In this document: positions 47,706 to 61,757 of the stretch, piece by piece
Position numbering within the stretch: the first letter of the stretch is position 1
Layout of the letters: every line of letters begins with the position of its first letter
DNA from: Agromyces allii
GTDB lineage: Bacteria > Actinomycetota > Actinomycetes > Actinomycetales > Microbacteriaceae
DNA length: 64,000 nt
Reading direction: 5' to 3'
Assembly: GCF_009749385.1 (NCBI RefSeq)
Contig: NZ_WBIN01000002.1
Location: 124,001 to 188,000, forward strand
Translations under genes and position numbers: made by a program
Notes under the pieces: generated by a model
Told to the model about the DNA's origin: nothing
What the model saw: the letters and a program-made list of their open reading frames with translations, nothing else
Databases searched by the model: none

Positions 47706-49045
47706 CCGAGTCGTTCCTCATCACGGGCGCGACGCTCCCTTCGGGCGAGCGCGCCGACATCCGCATCGCCGACGGTCGCATCATCGAGGTCGGTCGCATC
47801 GCGGATGCCGCGGGCGCGACGATCGTCGACGCCGACGGCCTGATCGCGCTGCCGGGGCTGGTCGACCTGCACACGCACCTGCGCGAGCCCGGCTACGAGC
47901 AGAGCGAGACCGTGCTCACGGGCACCCGGGCGGCTGCGGCCGGCGGGTTCACGGCGGTCTTCGCGATGGCGAACACCTCGCCCGTGGCCGACACGGCCGG
48001 CGTGGTCGAGCAGGTCGCGAGCCTCGGCACCGCCGCCGGCTACGCCACGGTGCAGCCGATCGGCGCCGTCACGGTCGGGCTCAAGGGCGAGCAGCTCGCC
48101 GAGCTCGGCGCGATGGCCCGCTCGCGCGCCGGCGTGCGCGTCTTCAGCGACGACGGGTTCTGCGTGTTCGACCCGCTGCTCATGCGCCGCGCCCTCGAGT
48201 ACGTCAAGGCGTTCGACGGCGTCGTCGCCCAGCACGCGCAGGAGCCCCGGCTCACGCAGGGCGCGCAGATGAACGAGGGCGCCCTGTCGGGCGAGCTCGG
48301 ACTCGCCGGATGGCCCGCGGTCGCCGAGGAGTCGATCATCGCCCGCGACGTGCTGCTCGCCGAGCACGTCGGCAGCCGCCTGCACGTCTGCCACGTCTCC
48401 ACCGCCGGATCGGTCGAGGTCATCCGCTGGGCCAAGGCCCGCGGCATCGACGTCACGGCCGAGGTCACCCCGCACCACCTGCTCCTCACCGAGGAGCTCG
48501 TCGCGAGCTACGACCCCCGCTACAAGGTGAACCCGCCCCTGCGTCGGGCCGAAGACGTCGAGGCGCTGCGCGCGGCCCTCGCCGACGGCACGATCGACAT
48601 CGTCGCGACCGACCACGCCCCGCACCCCATCGAGGCGAAGCAGAGCGAGTGGGATGCCGCGGCGAACGGCATGGTCGGGCTCGAGTCCGCGCTCTCGGTC
48701 GTGCACGCCTCGGTCGTCGAGAACGGCCTGCTGGGCTGGTCCGACGTCGCGCGCGTGCTCTCCTCGACGCCTGCCCGCATCGGTCGCCTGGCCGGACAGG
48801 GCCAGGGCATCGTCGCGGGCGCGGCACCCGAGGTCACGCTCTACGACCCGTCGGCGGCATCCGAGTTCGCGCTCGACCGCCTCGCCGGTCGCAGCATCAA
48901 CTCGCCCTACCTCGGCCGTGCGCTGCCCGGCCGCGTCGTCGCGACCTTCCACGCCGGCTACGCCACGCTGCTCGACGGCGTCGTGCAGCCCGCCGACGAG
49001 GTCGCCCGTCGCGCTGCCGCGCTCGTCGGAGGTGCCCGTGGATAA
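47702..49045 (+). CDS. pyrC: dihydroorotase
   Basis: This 447-residue amidohydrolase closes carbamoyl aspartate to dihydroorotate. H57 and H59 in [10 protein letters not shown] bind zinc; further ligands lie in RLHVCHVST and the catalytic Asp in [11 protein letters not shown] (near 305). It is of the longer type I form usual in actinobacteria. The stop TAA falls within the start of the next gene (8-bp overlap). Confidence 0.97.
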
Positions 49046-49595
49046 GTGGATCGGCGCGATCGTCGCGCTCGTCGTCGTGGGCGGACTCCTCTGGCTCGCG
49101 TACCGCGCCTGGCGCAGGCGCGAGGTGCGCGACGCGACCCTGTCGGCCTACCCGCTGCCGAAGCTCGAGAGCGAGCCGCTCCTCGAGACCGAGGTGCTCT
49201 ACGTCGCGACCACGCCGATCGGCTCGCCGCTCGAGCGGCTCGCCGTGCAGGGCCTCGCGTTCCGCGGGTCCGGACGCATCGAGGTCTTCCCCGAGGGCGT
49301 CGTGCTCCGCATCGCGGGCGAGCAGCCCTCGTTCGTGCCCTCCGTACGGCTCGTGTCGGCGGGCGAGGCGACCTACGCCATCGACCGCGGCGTCGAGCCG
49401 GGCGGACTCGTCGCGCTCAGCTGGATCGTGGACCTCCACGACGCCGAGCCCGAGCAGGTCGCCCCGTACGTCGACAGCTACCTCCGCGCCCGTCACCCGG
49501 GCGACTCGGCGCGCATCATCGCCGCCGTCAACGACATCGCTGCAGCACGCACCGTGACGCAGCCCCACCATGAGAGCGAGGCCTCGGATGACTGA
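49038..49595 (+). CDS. conserved membrane protein between pyrC and carA (Rv1382-like)
   Basis: This 185-residue protein has one N-terminal helix ([20 protein letters not shown], residues 5-24) and a soluble domain with beta-rich segments such as [12 protein letters not shown] and [12 protein letters not shown], resembling a PH-like fold. Its position, overlapping pyrC and carA by 8 bp each, is the same as Rv1382 in the M. tuberculosis pyr operon. The role in pyrimidine synthesis is unknown. The start is GTG 49038. Confidence 0.85.
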   Translation: MDKWIGAIVALVVVGGLLWLAYRAWRRREVRDATLSAYPLPKLESEPLLETEVLYVATTPIGSPLERLAVQGLAFRGSGRIEVFPEGVVLRIAGEQPSFVPSVRLVSAGEATYAIDRGVEPGGLVALSWIVDLHDAEPEQVAPYVDSYLRARHPGDSARIIAAVNDIAAARTVTQPHHESEASDD

Positions 49596-50744
49596 GACCA
49601 CCACCCGCCTGCACGAGCCCGCTGTGCTCGTGCTCGAGGACGGCACCCGCTACGAGGGCCGTGCCTACGGCGCCCGCGGACGCACCCTCGGCGAAGCCGT
49701 CTTCGCGACCGGCATGACCGGCTACCAGGAGACGCTGACCGACCCGTCGTACGCCGGGCAGATCGTCATGATGACCGCGCCGCACGTCGGCAACACGGGC
49801 ATGAACGACGAGGACATGGAGTCGGCGCGCATCTGGGTCGCCGGATTCATCGTGCGCGACCCCTCCCGCGTCGTCTCGAACTTCCGCTCGCAGCGGAGCC
49901 TCGACGACGACCTCGCCTCGGCGGGCGTCGTCGGCATCAGCGGCATCGACACGCGTGCACTGACCCGTCACCTGCGCTCGGCCGGCTCGATGCGCGCCGG
50001 TGTCTTCTCCGGCGACGACGTCGCGCTCTCGCACGGCGAACAGCTCGAACTCGTGCAGACGGCCGCCGAGATGAGCGGCCGCAACCTCTCGGGTGCGGTG
50101 TCGACGACCGAGGCGTACCAGCTGCCGGCGACCGGCGAGCGCGTCGGCACCGTCGCGGTGCTCGACCTCGGCGTCAAGACCTCCACGCTGAACTTCCTCG
50201 CCGAGCGCGGCTTCGACGTCCACGTCGTGCCGCAGTCGGTCACCGCCGAGGAGGTGCTCGCGCTCGCGCCCGACGCGCTCTTCTTCTCGAACGGACCCGG
50301 CGACCCTGCGGCATCCGATCGCCATGTCGAGATCCTCCGCAGCGCGCTGCGCGCCGGCGTGCCGTACTTCGGCATCTGCTTCGGCAACCAGCTCCTCGGC
50401 CGCGCACTCGGGTACGGCACCTACAAGCTGCCGTTCGGTCACCGCGGCATCAACCAGCCCGTGATCGACCGCGCCACCGGCCGTGTCGAGATCACCGCGC
50501 ACAACCACGGCTTCGCGGTGGACGCCCCGATCGACCGCATCAGCGAGTCGAGCGAGGGCTTCGGCCGTGTCGAGGTCAGCCACGTCGACCTCAACGACAA
50601 CGTCGTCGAGGGCCTGAACTGCCTCGACATCCCCGCCTTCTCGGTGCAGTACCACCCGGAGTCCGCGGCCGGCCCGCGCGACGCCAACTATCTCTTCGAC
50701 CGGTTCCGCGACATGGTCATCGCGAGCAAGGAGAACCAGGCCTG

Positions 50745-50745
<1 letters not shown>
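49588..50745 (+). CDS. carA: carbamoyl-phosphate synthase small subunit
   Basis: The 385-residue glutaminase subunit supplies ammonia to CarB. The N-terminal domain starts [17 protein letters not shown] and the class I amidotransferase domain has the nucleophile in [10 protein letters not shown] (Cys near 265) with QYHPE near 357. The ATG at 49588 lies 8 bp inside the upstream gene. It overlaps carB by 1 bp (TGATG). Confidence 0.97.
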
Positions 50746-54028
<3,283 letters not shown>

Positions 54029-54032
<4 letters not shown>

Positions 54033-54907
54033 GCGAACCCATTCCCTTCGGCGAACGCCTCGCCTCCGTCTTCGCCGCCTACGGCCGGCTGTGCGTCGGG
54101 CTCGACCCCCATGCCTCGCTCCTCGAGCGGTGGGGGCAGCCCGACTCGGCCGAGGGCCTTCGCGAGTTCGGCCTGCGGGTCATCGAGGCGGCCGCGGATC
54201 GCGTCGGCATCCTGAAGCCCCAGATCGCGTTCTTCGAGCGTCACGGGGCCGCGGGCTACGCGGTGCTCGAGCGGCTGCTCGCCGAGGCGCGCGAGGCCGG
54301 CCTGCTGGTGATCGCCGACGTCAAGCGCGGCGACATCGGCACGACGGTCGAGGCGTACGGCGAGGCGTGGCTCCGTCGGGGCTCGAGCCTCGAAGCCGAC
54401 GCCATGACGATCAGCGCCTACCAGGGACTCGGTTCGATCGAGCAGGTCATGGCCGCCGCCGAGACCGCGGGCAAGGGCCTCTTCGTGCTCGCCGCGACCT
54501 CGAACCCTGAAGCGGCGGCGATCCAGCGCGCCGTGCTCCAGCAGTCGAGCCGAGCGGGCCACACCGTCGCGGGCGCGATCACGCAGGGCGTCATCAGCTG
54601 GAACCAGGGTCGGGCGGATGCCGCGTCGAACTCGTTCGGCTCGATCGGCGTCGTGTTCGGCGCCACCACCGACCTCCGCGCCGCAGGAATCCCGACCGAC
54701 GTCGATCCGCCGCGCCCCGGCCTCCCGGTGCTCGCGCCCGGATTCGGACACCAGGGCGCCGAGCCGGGCGACCTTCGCGTGCGGCTCGGCGGCTATGCTC
54801 CCGGCGTCATCGCGAACGAGTCGCGTTCGCTGCTGTCGGCCGGCCCCGACGGGCTCGCCGATGCGATCGCCCGCCGCGCCGACGAGTACGGAGCCGCCGG
54901 TGCCTGA
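54029..54907 (+). CDS. pyrF: orotidine-5'-phosphate decarboxylase (long, group 2 type)
   Basis: The 292-residue TIM-barrel enzyme makes UMP from OMP. The catalytic motif is [10 protein letters not shown] (from about residue 97). CVGLDPH and the C-terminal [14 protein letters not shown] fit the longer PyrF group found in mycobacteria. It is coupled to carB by ATGA and to the mIHF-Gmk gene by an 8-bp overlap. pyrD and pyrE are not in this window. Confidence 0.95.
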
Positions 54908-55817
54908 GCAGACCACGAGATCCACCCCGCCCGAGGTCGACCGCGTCGCCGCATCCCGTGCGGCGGTCGCCGCACGGCGCGCACGCGCGAGCGTCAAGGC
55001 CGACATCGCCGCAGGCTTGCGGAGCCCCCTCGACGTGCTGCGTGCGGCGTTCGCCGAGGCCGACTCGCCGGAGGGACGCCTCCGGGTGACCGAGTTCCTG
55101 ACGTCGATCCCGGCGATCGGGGTCACGAAATGCGCCCGGATCCTCGAGGAGCTCGAGATCTCGACCGCCAAGCGTCTCGGCGGCCTCGGCCGCCTGCAGC
55201 GCCGTCGCCTTCGCGAGTTCGTCGCATCCTGGGTCGCGTCGCACGGCGGCACCGGTGATCGCCTCGTGGTGCTCGCCGGCCCGACGGCCGTCGGCAAGGG
55301 CACGGTCGCGTCGTACATTCGTCGACACCACCCCGACGTCAAGCTGTCGGTCTCGGCGACCACGCGTGCGCCTCGCCCGGGCGAGGTCGAGGGGGAGAGC
55401 TACTTCTTCGTCGACGACGCCGAGTTCGATCGCATGGTCGAGGCCGGCGAACTGCTCGAATGGGCGACGGTGCACAACGCCTACCGGTACGGCACGCCGC
55501 GAGGACCGGTCGAGCAGGCGATCGCCGCAGGCGACAGCGTGCTGCTCGAGATCGATATCCAGGGCGCACGCTCGGTGCGTCGGGCGATGCCCGAGGCGAC
55601 GCTCGTGTTCCTCCTGCCCCCGACCTGGGACGAACTCGTGCGCCGGCTCGTCGGCCGAGGCACCGAATCTCCGGCCGAGCAGCAGCGTCGGCTCGAGACC
55701 GCCAAGGTCGAGCTCGCGGCGGTCGACGAGTTCGATCATCAGGTCGTCAATCACGACGTGCCCGAGGCCGCGCAAAAGGTCGTAGACTTGATGAGGCCCC
55801 GTTCAGGGCGGCGTTGA
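54900..55817 (+). CDS. gmk: fusion of actinobacterial integration host factor (mIHF) and guanylate kinase
   Basis: This 305-residue protein joins two proteins that are separate neighbours in mycobacteria and streptomycetes. Residues 1-115 are mIHF-like: [30 protein letters not shown] and [18 protein letters not shown], the DNA-binding helices. Residues from about 120 are guanylate kinase, with P-loop [11 protein letters not shown] (about 126-136), [16 protein letters not shown] and [11 protein letters not shown]. There is one continuous frame with no stop and no good internal ribosome site. The kinase makes GDP; the N-terminal part would bind DNA in the nucleoid. The start is GTG 54900, within pyrF. 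Confidence 0.92.
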   Translation: MPEQTTRSTPPEVDRVAASRAAVAARRARASVKADIAAGLRSPLDVLRAAFAEADSPEGRLRVTEFLTSIPAIGVTKCARILEELEISTAKRLGGLGRLQRRRLREFVASWVASHGGTGDRLVVLAGPTAVGKGTVASYIRRHHPDVKLSVSATTRAPRPGEVEGESYFFVDDAEFDRMVEAGELLEWATVHNAYRYGTPRGPVEQAIAAGDSVLLEIDIQGARSVRRAMPEATLVFLLPPTWDELVRRLVGRGTESPAEQQRRLETAKVELAAVDEFDHQVVNHDVPEAAQKVVDLMRPRSGRR

Positions 55818-55882
55818 GCTGCCCGGGTCACGATTTTCCGGCGCACGCGAGGTGCGCATGTTCGTTTCGAAGGAGTATCTCC

Positions 55883-56140
55883 ATGGCTGAGAAGCTGTCC
55901 GGCATCATCGACCCGCCCATCGACGACCTGCTGTCGAAGGTCGATTCCAAGTACCAGCTCGTGATCTTCGCGTCCAAGCGCGCTCGTCAGATCAACGACT
56001 ACTACGCCGACCTCCACGAGGGCAGCCTGTTCGACAACGTCGGCCCGCTGGTCGACTCGTCGATCGACGACAAGCCCCTCTCGGTGGCGATGCACGAGAT
56101 CAACGAAGACAAGCTGGTGCTCCGCCCCCTCGGCGAGTAA
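55883..56140 (+). CDS. rpoZ: DNA-directed RNA polymerase subunit omega
   Basis: The 85-residue omega subunit helps assemble beta'. [20 protein letters not shown] and the RARQINDY motif are diagnostic. AAGGAG lies 8 nt before ATG 55883, so the start is firm. It follows gmk after 65 bp and precedes coaBC by 13 bp, the usual gmk-rpoZ-coaBC-metK-priA order of actinobacteria. Confidence 0.96.
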   Translation: MAEKLSGIIDPPIDDLLSKVDSKYQLVIFASKRARQINDYYADLHEGSLFDNVGPLVDSSIDDKPLSVAMHEINEDKLVLRPLGE

Positions 56141-56153
56141 GCACGGCGCACGG

Positions 56154-57377
56154 ATGTCGCGGCTCAACATCGTCGTCGGCATCACGGGCGGCATCGCGGC
56201 GTACAAGGCGGTCGGCGTCGTCCGATCGCTCGTGCTCGCCGGCCATGACGTGCACGTGGTGCCGACCGACGGCGCCCTGCGTTTCGTCGGGCGGCCCACG
56301 CTCGAGGCCATCTCGCGCAATCCGGTGCACGTCGACCTCTACGAGGGCGTGGCCGAGGTGCGCCATGTGGCCATCGGGCAGGCTGCCGACCTGATCGTGA
56401 TCGCGCCCGCCACGGCGAACACGATCGCGAAGCTCGCCGCCGGGCTCGCCGACGACCTGCTCGGCAACACGGTGCTCGCGAGCGAGGCTCCGATCGTCAT
56501 CGCCCCGGCGATGCACACCGAGATGTGGCTGAACCCGGCGACCGCCGCGAACGTCGCGACGCTCCGCGAGCGCGGCGTCACGATCGTCGGTCCGGCGGTC
56601 GGCCAGCTCACCGGCACCGACAGCGGTCCCGGTCGCATGGAGGAGCCCGACGTCATCGTCGCCGCCGCACTGGCGCGCGTCGAGGCATCCGCCCGCCGCG
56701 ACCTGGCCGGGCGACGCGTGGTCGTGACCGCGGGCGGCACCCGTGAGCCGCTCGACCCGGTGCGCTTCCTCGGCAACCGTTCGAGCGGCAAGCAGGGCGT
56801 CGCGATCGCCGAGGCGGCGCGTGCGCGCGGTGCGCAGGTGACGTTGATCGCCGCGAACCTCGAGGTCGCCTCGCCCGGCGGCTGCGACATCCGCGAGGTG
56901 TCGACCGCGCTCGAACTGCAGGCGGCCGTGACCGAGGCCGCGTCGGGCGCCGATCTCGTCGTCATGGCAGCGGCCGTGGCCGACTACCGGCCCGCTTCGA
57001 TCAGCGAGTCGAAGATCAAGAAGCAGCCCGGCGACGACGGGCTCACGCTCGAACTCGTCCGCAACCCCGACATCCTGGCGGGGCTCGGCCATGCACCCCA
57101 CGACGGCACGCTGCTGGTCGGGTTCGCGGCGGAGACCGAGGCCGACGACGAACGACTGCTGGAGCTCGGCGCGGGCAAGCTCGAGGCGAAGGGCGCCGAT
57201 CTGCTCGTGGTGAACCGCGTCGGTTGGACCGAGGGGTTCGCCCGAGACGACAACCGCGTCGTCATCCTCGGCAATGAAGGTGTGCTCGCCCGTGCGATCG
57301 GGAGCAAGATGTCGGTGGCGCACGAGATCCTCGATGTCGCGGCCCCTCGGCTGAGGGAGACGCACGAGCCCGGCTGA
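56154..57377 (+). CDS. coaBC: bifunctional phosphopantothenoylcysteine decarboxylase / phosphopantothenate-cysteine ligase
   Basis: This 407-residue protein carries two steps of coenzyme A synthesis. The flavin CoaC part (1-190) has [15 protein letters not shown], the active His in VRHVAIG and PAMHTEMW; the substrate flap reads [16 protein letters not shown], so the Cys of the E. coli flap is absent, as I recall for mycobacteria. The CoaB part starts [20 protein letters not shown] and ends with the dimer helix. The ATG at 56154 has no clear ribosome site. Confidence 0.95.
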   Translation: MSRLNIVVGITGGIAAYKAVGVVRSLVLAGHDVHVVPTDGALRFVGRPTLEAISRNPVHVDLYEGVAEVRHVAIGQAADLIVIAPATANTIAKLAAGLADDLLGNTVLASEAPIVIAPAMHTEMWLNPATAANVATLRERGVTIVGPAVGQLTGTDSGPGRMEEPDVIVAAALARVEASARRDLAGRRVVVTAGGTREPLDPVRFLGNRSSGKQGVAIAEAARARGAQVTLIAANLEVASPGGCDIREVSTALELQAAVTEAASGADLVVMAAAVADYRPASISESKIKKQPGDDGLTLELVRNPDILAGLGHAPHDGTLLVGFAAETEADDERLLELGAGKLEAKGADLLVVNRVGWTEGFARDDNRVVILGNEGVLARAIGSKMSVAHEILDVAAPRLRETHEPG

Positions 57378-57429
57378 CCGCATCACCCCCGCGGCGACGC
57401 CCGAGAAGTTTTCGCACCACCGATGAAAG

Positions 57430-57435
57430 TAGAAC
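57430..57435 (+). promoter_or_regulatory. -10 box of a possible leaderless promoter (metK)
   Basis: TAGAAC at 57430-57435 lies 7 nt before the metK ATG. No SAM-riboswitch-like structure fits in the 65-bp gap. Confidence 0.45.
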
Positions 57436-57442
57436 CGCGACC

Positions 57443-58636
57443 ATGAGCCAGCTTCGACTGTTCACCTCCGAATCGGTCACCGAGGGACACCCCGACAAGA
57501 TCTGCGACCAGGTCTCGGACTCGATCCTCGACGCATTGCTGGCCGTCGACCCGCACAGCCGGGTCGCGGTCGAGACGCTCGTGACCACCGGGCTCGTGCA
57601 CGTCGCGGGCGAGGTCACGACCTCGGGGTACGTCGAGATCCCGGCGATCGTGCGCGAGCGCGTGACGTCGATCGGCTACAACTCGTCCGACGTCTGGTTC
57701 GACGGCCGCTCGTGCGGCGTCTCCGTGTCGATCGGCGGTCAGTCGCCCGACATCGCGCAGGGCGTCGACGACGCCTTCGAGTCGCGCGAGCGTTCCAGCG
57801 AAGACCTTCTCGACAAGCAGGGTGCCGGCGACCAGGGCATCATGTTCGGCTACGCCACCCGCGAGACGCCGCAGCTCATGCCCGTGCCGATCTGGATCGC
57901 GCACCGTCTCGCAGAGCGCCTCACCGAGGTGCGCAAGCGCGGCGAGCTCGACTACCTGCGCCCCGACGGCAAGACCCAGGTCACCGTCGGCTACGACGGC
58001 CAGGTGCCGCGTACCATCGAGACGGTCGTGCTCTCCACGCAGCACTCGCCCAAGGTCTCGACCGAGCAGCTCCGCGCCGAGGTCGAGGAGCTCGTGATCA
58101 AGCCCGTGCTCGACACCGTCGAGCTCGCCCGACCCGAGCTCAACGTGCTGATCAACCCGACGGGTCGGTTCGAGATCGGCGGCCCTCAGGGCGACGCCGG
58201 CCTCACGGGCCGCAAGATCATCATCGACACGTACGGCGGCGCCAGCCGCCACGGCGGCGGCGCGTTCAGCGGCAAGGACCCGTCGAAGGTCGACCGCTCG
58301 GCCGCGTACGCCATGCGGTGGGTCGCGAAGAACGCGGTCGCGGCCGGCCTCGCCGACCGCCTCGAGGTGCAGGTCGCATACGCCATCGGCAAGGCGGCCC
58401 CGGTCGGCCTCTACGTCGAGACCTTCGGCACGGCCCACGTGCCCGAGGAGCGCATCATCGGGGCGATCCGCGAGGTCTTCGACCTGCGTCCGGCCGCGAT
58501 CATCCGCGACCTCGACCTGCTGCGTCCGATCTACGCGCAGACCGCGGCGTACGGACACTTCGGCCGCGAGCTCCCCGACTTCACGTGGGAGCGGCTCGAC
58601 CGCGTCGACGACCTGCGCGCCACCGCCGGGCTCTGA
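57443..58636 (+). CDS. metK: S-adenosylmethionine synthase
   Basis: The 397-residue enzyme makes SAM from methionine and ATP. The N-terminal [18 protein letters not shown], the central [12 protein letters not shown] and the Gly-rich [19 protein letters not shown] are the family signatures. The start ATG 57443 is 7 nt behind TAGAAC. priA starts 1 bp after the stop, so the two are cotranscribed. Confidence 0.98.
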   Translation: MSQLRLFTSESVTEGHPDKICDQVSDSILDALLAVDPHSRVAVETLVTTGLVHVAGEVTTSGYVEIPAIVRERVTSIGYNSSDVWFDGRSCGVSVSIGGQSPDIAQGVDDAFESRERSSEDLLDKQGAGDQGIMFGYATRETPQLMPVPIWIAHRLAERLTEVRKRGELDYLRPDGKTQVTVGYDGQVPRTIETVVLSTQHSPKVSTEQLRAEVEELVIKPVLDTVELARPELNVLINPTGRFEIGGPQGDAGLTGRKIIIDTYGGASRHGGGAFSGKDPSKVDRSAAYAMRWVAKNAVAAGLADRLEVQVAYAIGKAAPVGLYVETFGTAHVPEERIIGAIREVFDLRPAAIIRDLDLLRPIYAQTAAYGHFGRELPDFTWERLDRVDDLRATAGL

Positions 58637-58637
58637 C

Positions 58638-60593
58638 ATGGCGGGCGGCTCCGTCGCCAGGGTGCTGCTCGACTCCCCGCTGCCGCAGCTCGACCAGCTC
58701 TTCGACTACCGCGTTCCCGAGCGTCTGCGCGAGCAGGTTCGGCCTGGCGTGCGCGTGCGTGCTCCGCTCCGGTCCGGCGGGCGCATCGCGAACGGCTGGC
58801 TCGTCGAGCTCGCCGACTCGAGCGAGTTCGAAGGCCGTCTGAGCGATCTCGAAGACGTCGTCTCCGAGGTGCCGTTGCTGACGCCGGAGGTCTGGGCGCT
58901 CGCGCGGGCGGCGGCCGATCGGGCCGCGGGCAACGCGAGCGACGTGCTCAGGCTCGCCGTGCCGTCGCGCTATGTGCGCGTCGAGCGGGCCTGGGCCGCG
59001 GCCGAGCCCGATCCGGGTCCGCTGCCGGTCGATCCCGCGCCCGTGCACGGCGCAGCGTCCGGTCGCGTCGAGTCCGGCATCGCCGCGAGCGAGCGGATGT
59101 CGCTGGCGGCCGATCCGCGTCCGGTGCGCCTCTCGACAGGGGTGTGGGTCGGGGCGTGGGCGCTCACGATGGCGCAGGCCGCCGCGCATGCGCTCTCGGC
59201 CGACCGGTCGAGCCTGCTGGTCGTCCCCGACTACCGCGACCAGGAGCAGCTCGAGGCGGCGCTGGCGGCGACCGTCGACGCTCGCAGAGTGCTGCGCACC
59301 GATGCGCGTCAGGCCGGCGGTGCCAGGTTCCGCGCCTTCCTCGACGCGACCGGCGATGCGGCCCGCGTCGTCATCGGCAACCGCTCGACCGTGTACGCAC
59401 CGGCGAGCCGTCTGGGCCTGATCGCGATGTGGGACGACGGCGATGCGCTCATGAACGAGCAGCTCTCGCCCGGCGTGCATCCGAGGGACGCCGCGCTCAT
59501 CCGCCAGGAGCAGTCGGGGGCCGCGCTGCTCATGCTCTCGCACTCCCGCAGCCTCGAGGTGCAGCGCCTGGTCGAGATCGGGTGGATGCACGAGATCCCG
59601 GTCGCCGGTCAGGCGCGACCGCGCGTGATCCCGACCGAGCAGCAGCACACGCCCGAGACCGGCTCCGCCCGAATCCCCTCGGCGGCGTGGCGCCAGGCGC
59701 AGGAGGCGGTGCGCTCGGGTCCGGTGCTCGTGCAGGTCGGCCGCCCCGGCAACACCCCGTCGCTCGCGTGCGATCGCTGCCGCGAGCCGGCACGGTGCAC
59801 GGCCTGCGGCGGCGGTCTCGCCGTTCCGCGGTCCGGGGGAGGGGCGGCGTGCTCGCTCTGCGGCACGACGGCGTCGGGGTGGGTGTGCCCGACCTGCGAG
59901 GGAACGCGGCTGCGGGCCGTCACGATCGGTGCGAGCCGTACGGCCGAGGAGCTCGGTCGAGCGTTCCCGAACACCCGGGTCGTGCTCTCCGACGGCGAGA
60001 AGCCCGTGCTGCGCGTCGGCGCCGAGCCGGCGCTGGTGATCGCGACCAGGGGCGCCGAGCCGATCGCCGACGGCGGGTACCGTGCCGTGCTGCTCCTCGA
60101 CGGCGAGCGGATGCTGCTCCGTGAGACGCTGCGGGTCGCCGAGGATTGCCTGCGCTGGTGGTCGAACGCCGCGGCGCTGGTCGCGCCGGGTTCTCCCGTG
60201 TTCCTGGTGGGCGTCGGCGGCGCGCTGGCGACCGCGTTCACGACCTGGCGGCAGGCCGACTGGGCGTCGACCGAGCTCGCCGCCCGCCGTGCGTTGCGCT
60301 TCCCGCCCGCGGTCCGGGTCGCGAGCGTCAGCGCCTCCGCTGCGAACGTCGGCGCTGCGATCACGGGCGTCGAGTCCGTCGGCGGCGTCGACGTGCTGGG
60401 GCCGGTCCCGGTCGACGACGGCCTCGTGCGGGCCCTCGTGCGGTTCGACTACGCGTCGGGCGGCCGGGTCGCCAACGAGCTGCGGTCGGAGATGATCCGG
60501 GTGGCGACCGAGCGCCGTCGACCCGTCGCGGGTCGCCCGGTGCGTCGACCCGCCGTGCTCCGCGTGCGCTTCGACGACCCCGAGGTGCCCTAG
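58638..60593 (+). CDS. priA: PriA-like primosomal protein without helicase motifs
   Basis: The 651-residue protein has the N-terminal 3'-DNA-binding domain (LFDYRVPERLREQV) and the eight-Cys zinc region (CDRC, CTAC, CSLC, CPTC; about residues 375-415). The Walker A site is lost: the equivalent segment reads TGVWVGAWALTM instead of a GKT loop, and the DEAH box reads MWDDGDALM. Other actinobacteria also have such inactive PriA, so it may act as a structural restart or junction-binding factor. The length is about 80 residues less than E. coli PriA. It is coupled to metK. Confidence 0.9.
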   Translation: MAGGSVARVLLDSPLPQLDQLFDYRVPERLREQVRPGVRVRAPLRSGGRIANGWLVELADSSEFEGRLSDLEDVVSEVPLLTPEVWALARAAADRAAGNASDVLRLAVPSRYVRVERAWAAAEPDPGPLPVDPAPVHGAASGRVESGIAASERMSLAADPRPVRLSTGVWVGAWALTMAQAAAHALSADRSSLLVVPDYRDQEQLEAALAATVDARRVLRTDARQAGGARFRAFLDATGDAARVVIGNRSTVYAPASRLGLIAMWDDGDALMNEQLSPGVHPRDAALIRQEQSGAALLMLSHSRSLEVQRLVEIGWMHEIPVAGQARPRVIPTEQQHTPETGSARIPSAAWRQAQEAVRSGPVLVQVGRPGNTPSLACDRCREPARCTACGGGLAVPRSGGGAACSLCGTTASGWVCPTCEGTRLRAVTIGASRTAEELGRAFPNTRVVLSDGEKPVLRVGAEPALVIATRGAEPIADGGYRAVLLLDGERMLLRETLRVAEDCLRWWSNAAALVAPGSPVFLVGVGGALATAFTTWRQADWASTELAARRALRFPPAVRVASVSASAANVGAAITGVESVGGVDVLGPVPVDDGLVRALVRFDYASGGRVANELRSEMIRVATERRRPVAGRPVRRPAVLRVRFDDPEVP

Positions 60594-60821
60594 GCCGACC
60601 CGAGGGGCTGCGATTCCCGCATGCGTCCGCCCCATTCGATGTCGATTCGGCGGTGGCGTCGGCCGATCGAGCACGCGCATGGTTCGCCTGCATGCCGTTC
60701 GATCCACGCCGATCGGTGCAGAACGCATCGATGACGGCTCGTATCGCATGGATCGCCGAGCATTGATGCCGTGCGAGCATCGATCCGCACGCCGATCGCA
60801 CGCCGTCGGCGACAATGGAGT

Positions 60822-61757
60822 GTGCAGAAGCTCCGACTCGTCTTCGCCGGTACTCCGGCGGCCGCCGTCCCCTCGCTCGAACGGCTCGCCGCGAGCGGGC
60901 ATGAGATCGTCTCGGTGGTCACCCGTCCGGCCGCGCCGCTCGGGCGCAAGCGCGTGCTCACACCCTCGCCGGTGGCGCAGGCGGCCGAGCGGCTCGGGCT
61001 CCCGATCGTCGAGGCCGCGCGGCTCGATGCCGACGCCACGGCGCGCATCGCGGCATCCGAACCCGATCTCGGCGTGATCGTCGCCTACGGCGGCCTCGTG
61101 CGCGAGCCCCTGCTCTCGACGCCGACGCATGGCTGGATCAACCTGCACTTCTCGCTGCTGCCGGCGTGGCGCGGCGCCGCGCCCGTGCAGCACGCGCTCA
61201 TCGCGGGCGAGTCCGAGACCGGCGCGGCCGTGTTCCAGCTCGTGCCCGAACTGGATGCCGGCGACGTGTTCGCCGAACTCCGGCGTCCGGTCGTGGCCGA
61301 CGACACGGCCGGCACGCTGCTCGACGAGCTCGCCGTCTCGGGTGCGGAGCTCCTCGCGGACGTCGTCGACGGCATCGCCGACGGCTCGGCCGGAGCGTCG
61401 CCGCAGGTCGGCGAGCCGTCGTTCGCCCCGAAGCTCGGCATCGACGATGCGCGCCTCGACTGGTCCTTGCCCGCCGCGGCGGTGCTCGCACGCCATCGGG
61501 GCGTGACGCCCGAGCCCGGCGCATGGACGACGATCGACGGGCAGCGCGTCAAGGTGCTCGAGCTCTCGCCCGCAGGCGCCTCGGCACCCGCCACGGGCCT
61601 GCGCCCGGGCGAACTCGCCGCGAGCGGTCGGAGTCTCCACATCGGCACGGCCGATGCGCCGCTCGAGGTGCGACGCGTGCAGCCGGCCGGCCGCACGGGC
61701 ATGGCGGCCGCCGACTGGTGGCGCGGATCCGGACGGGACGGGGTGGTGGCCGAATGA
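60822..61757 (+). CDS. fmt: methionyl-tRNA formyltransferase
   Basis: This 311-residue enzyme formylates the initiator Met-tRNA. LVFAGTPAAAVPSLERL opens the Rossmann part. The active site lies in GWINLHFSLLPAWRGAAPV (Asn and His near 105) and the Asp in PELDAGDVF. The C-terminal OB-fold is present. The start is GTG 60822; an upstream ATG would add an Arg-rich segment. The 228-bp region before it (60594-60821) shows no gene; GACAAT (60811) is a -10 candidate. It overlaps rsmB by 4 bp. Confidence 0.95.
   Translation: MQKLRLVFAGTPAAAVPSLERLAASGHEIVSVVTRPAAPLGRKRVLTPSPVAQAAERLGLPIVEAARLDADATARIAASEPDLGVIVAYGGLVREPLLSTPTHGWINLHFSLLPAWRGAAPVQHALIAGESETGAAVFQLVPELDAGDVFAELRRPVVADDTAGTLLDELAVSGAELLADVVDGIADGSAGASPQVGEPSFAPKLGIDDARLDWSLPAAAVLARHRGVTPEPGAWTTIDGQRVKVLELSPAGASAPATGLRPGELAASGRSLHIGTADAPLEVRRVQPAGRTGMAAADWWRGSGRDGVVAE

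Noticed and set aside
57378-57442. SAM riboswitch before metK
   Set aside because: Only 65 bp are available and no conserved SAM-I or SAM-II elements are seen.
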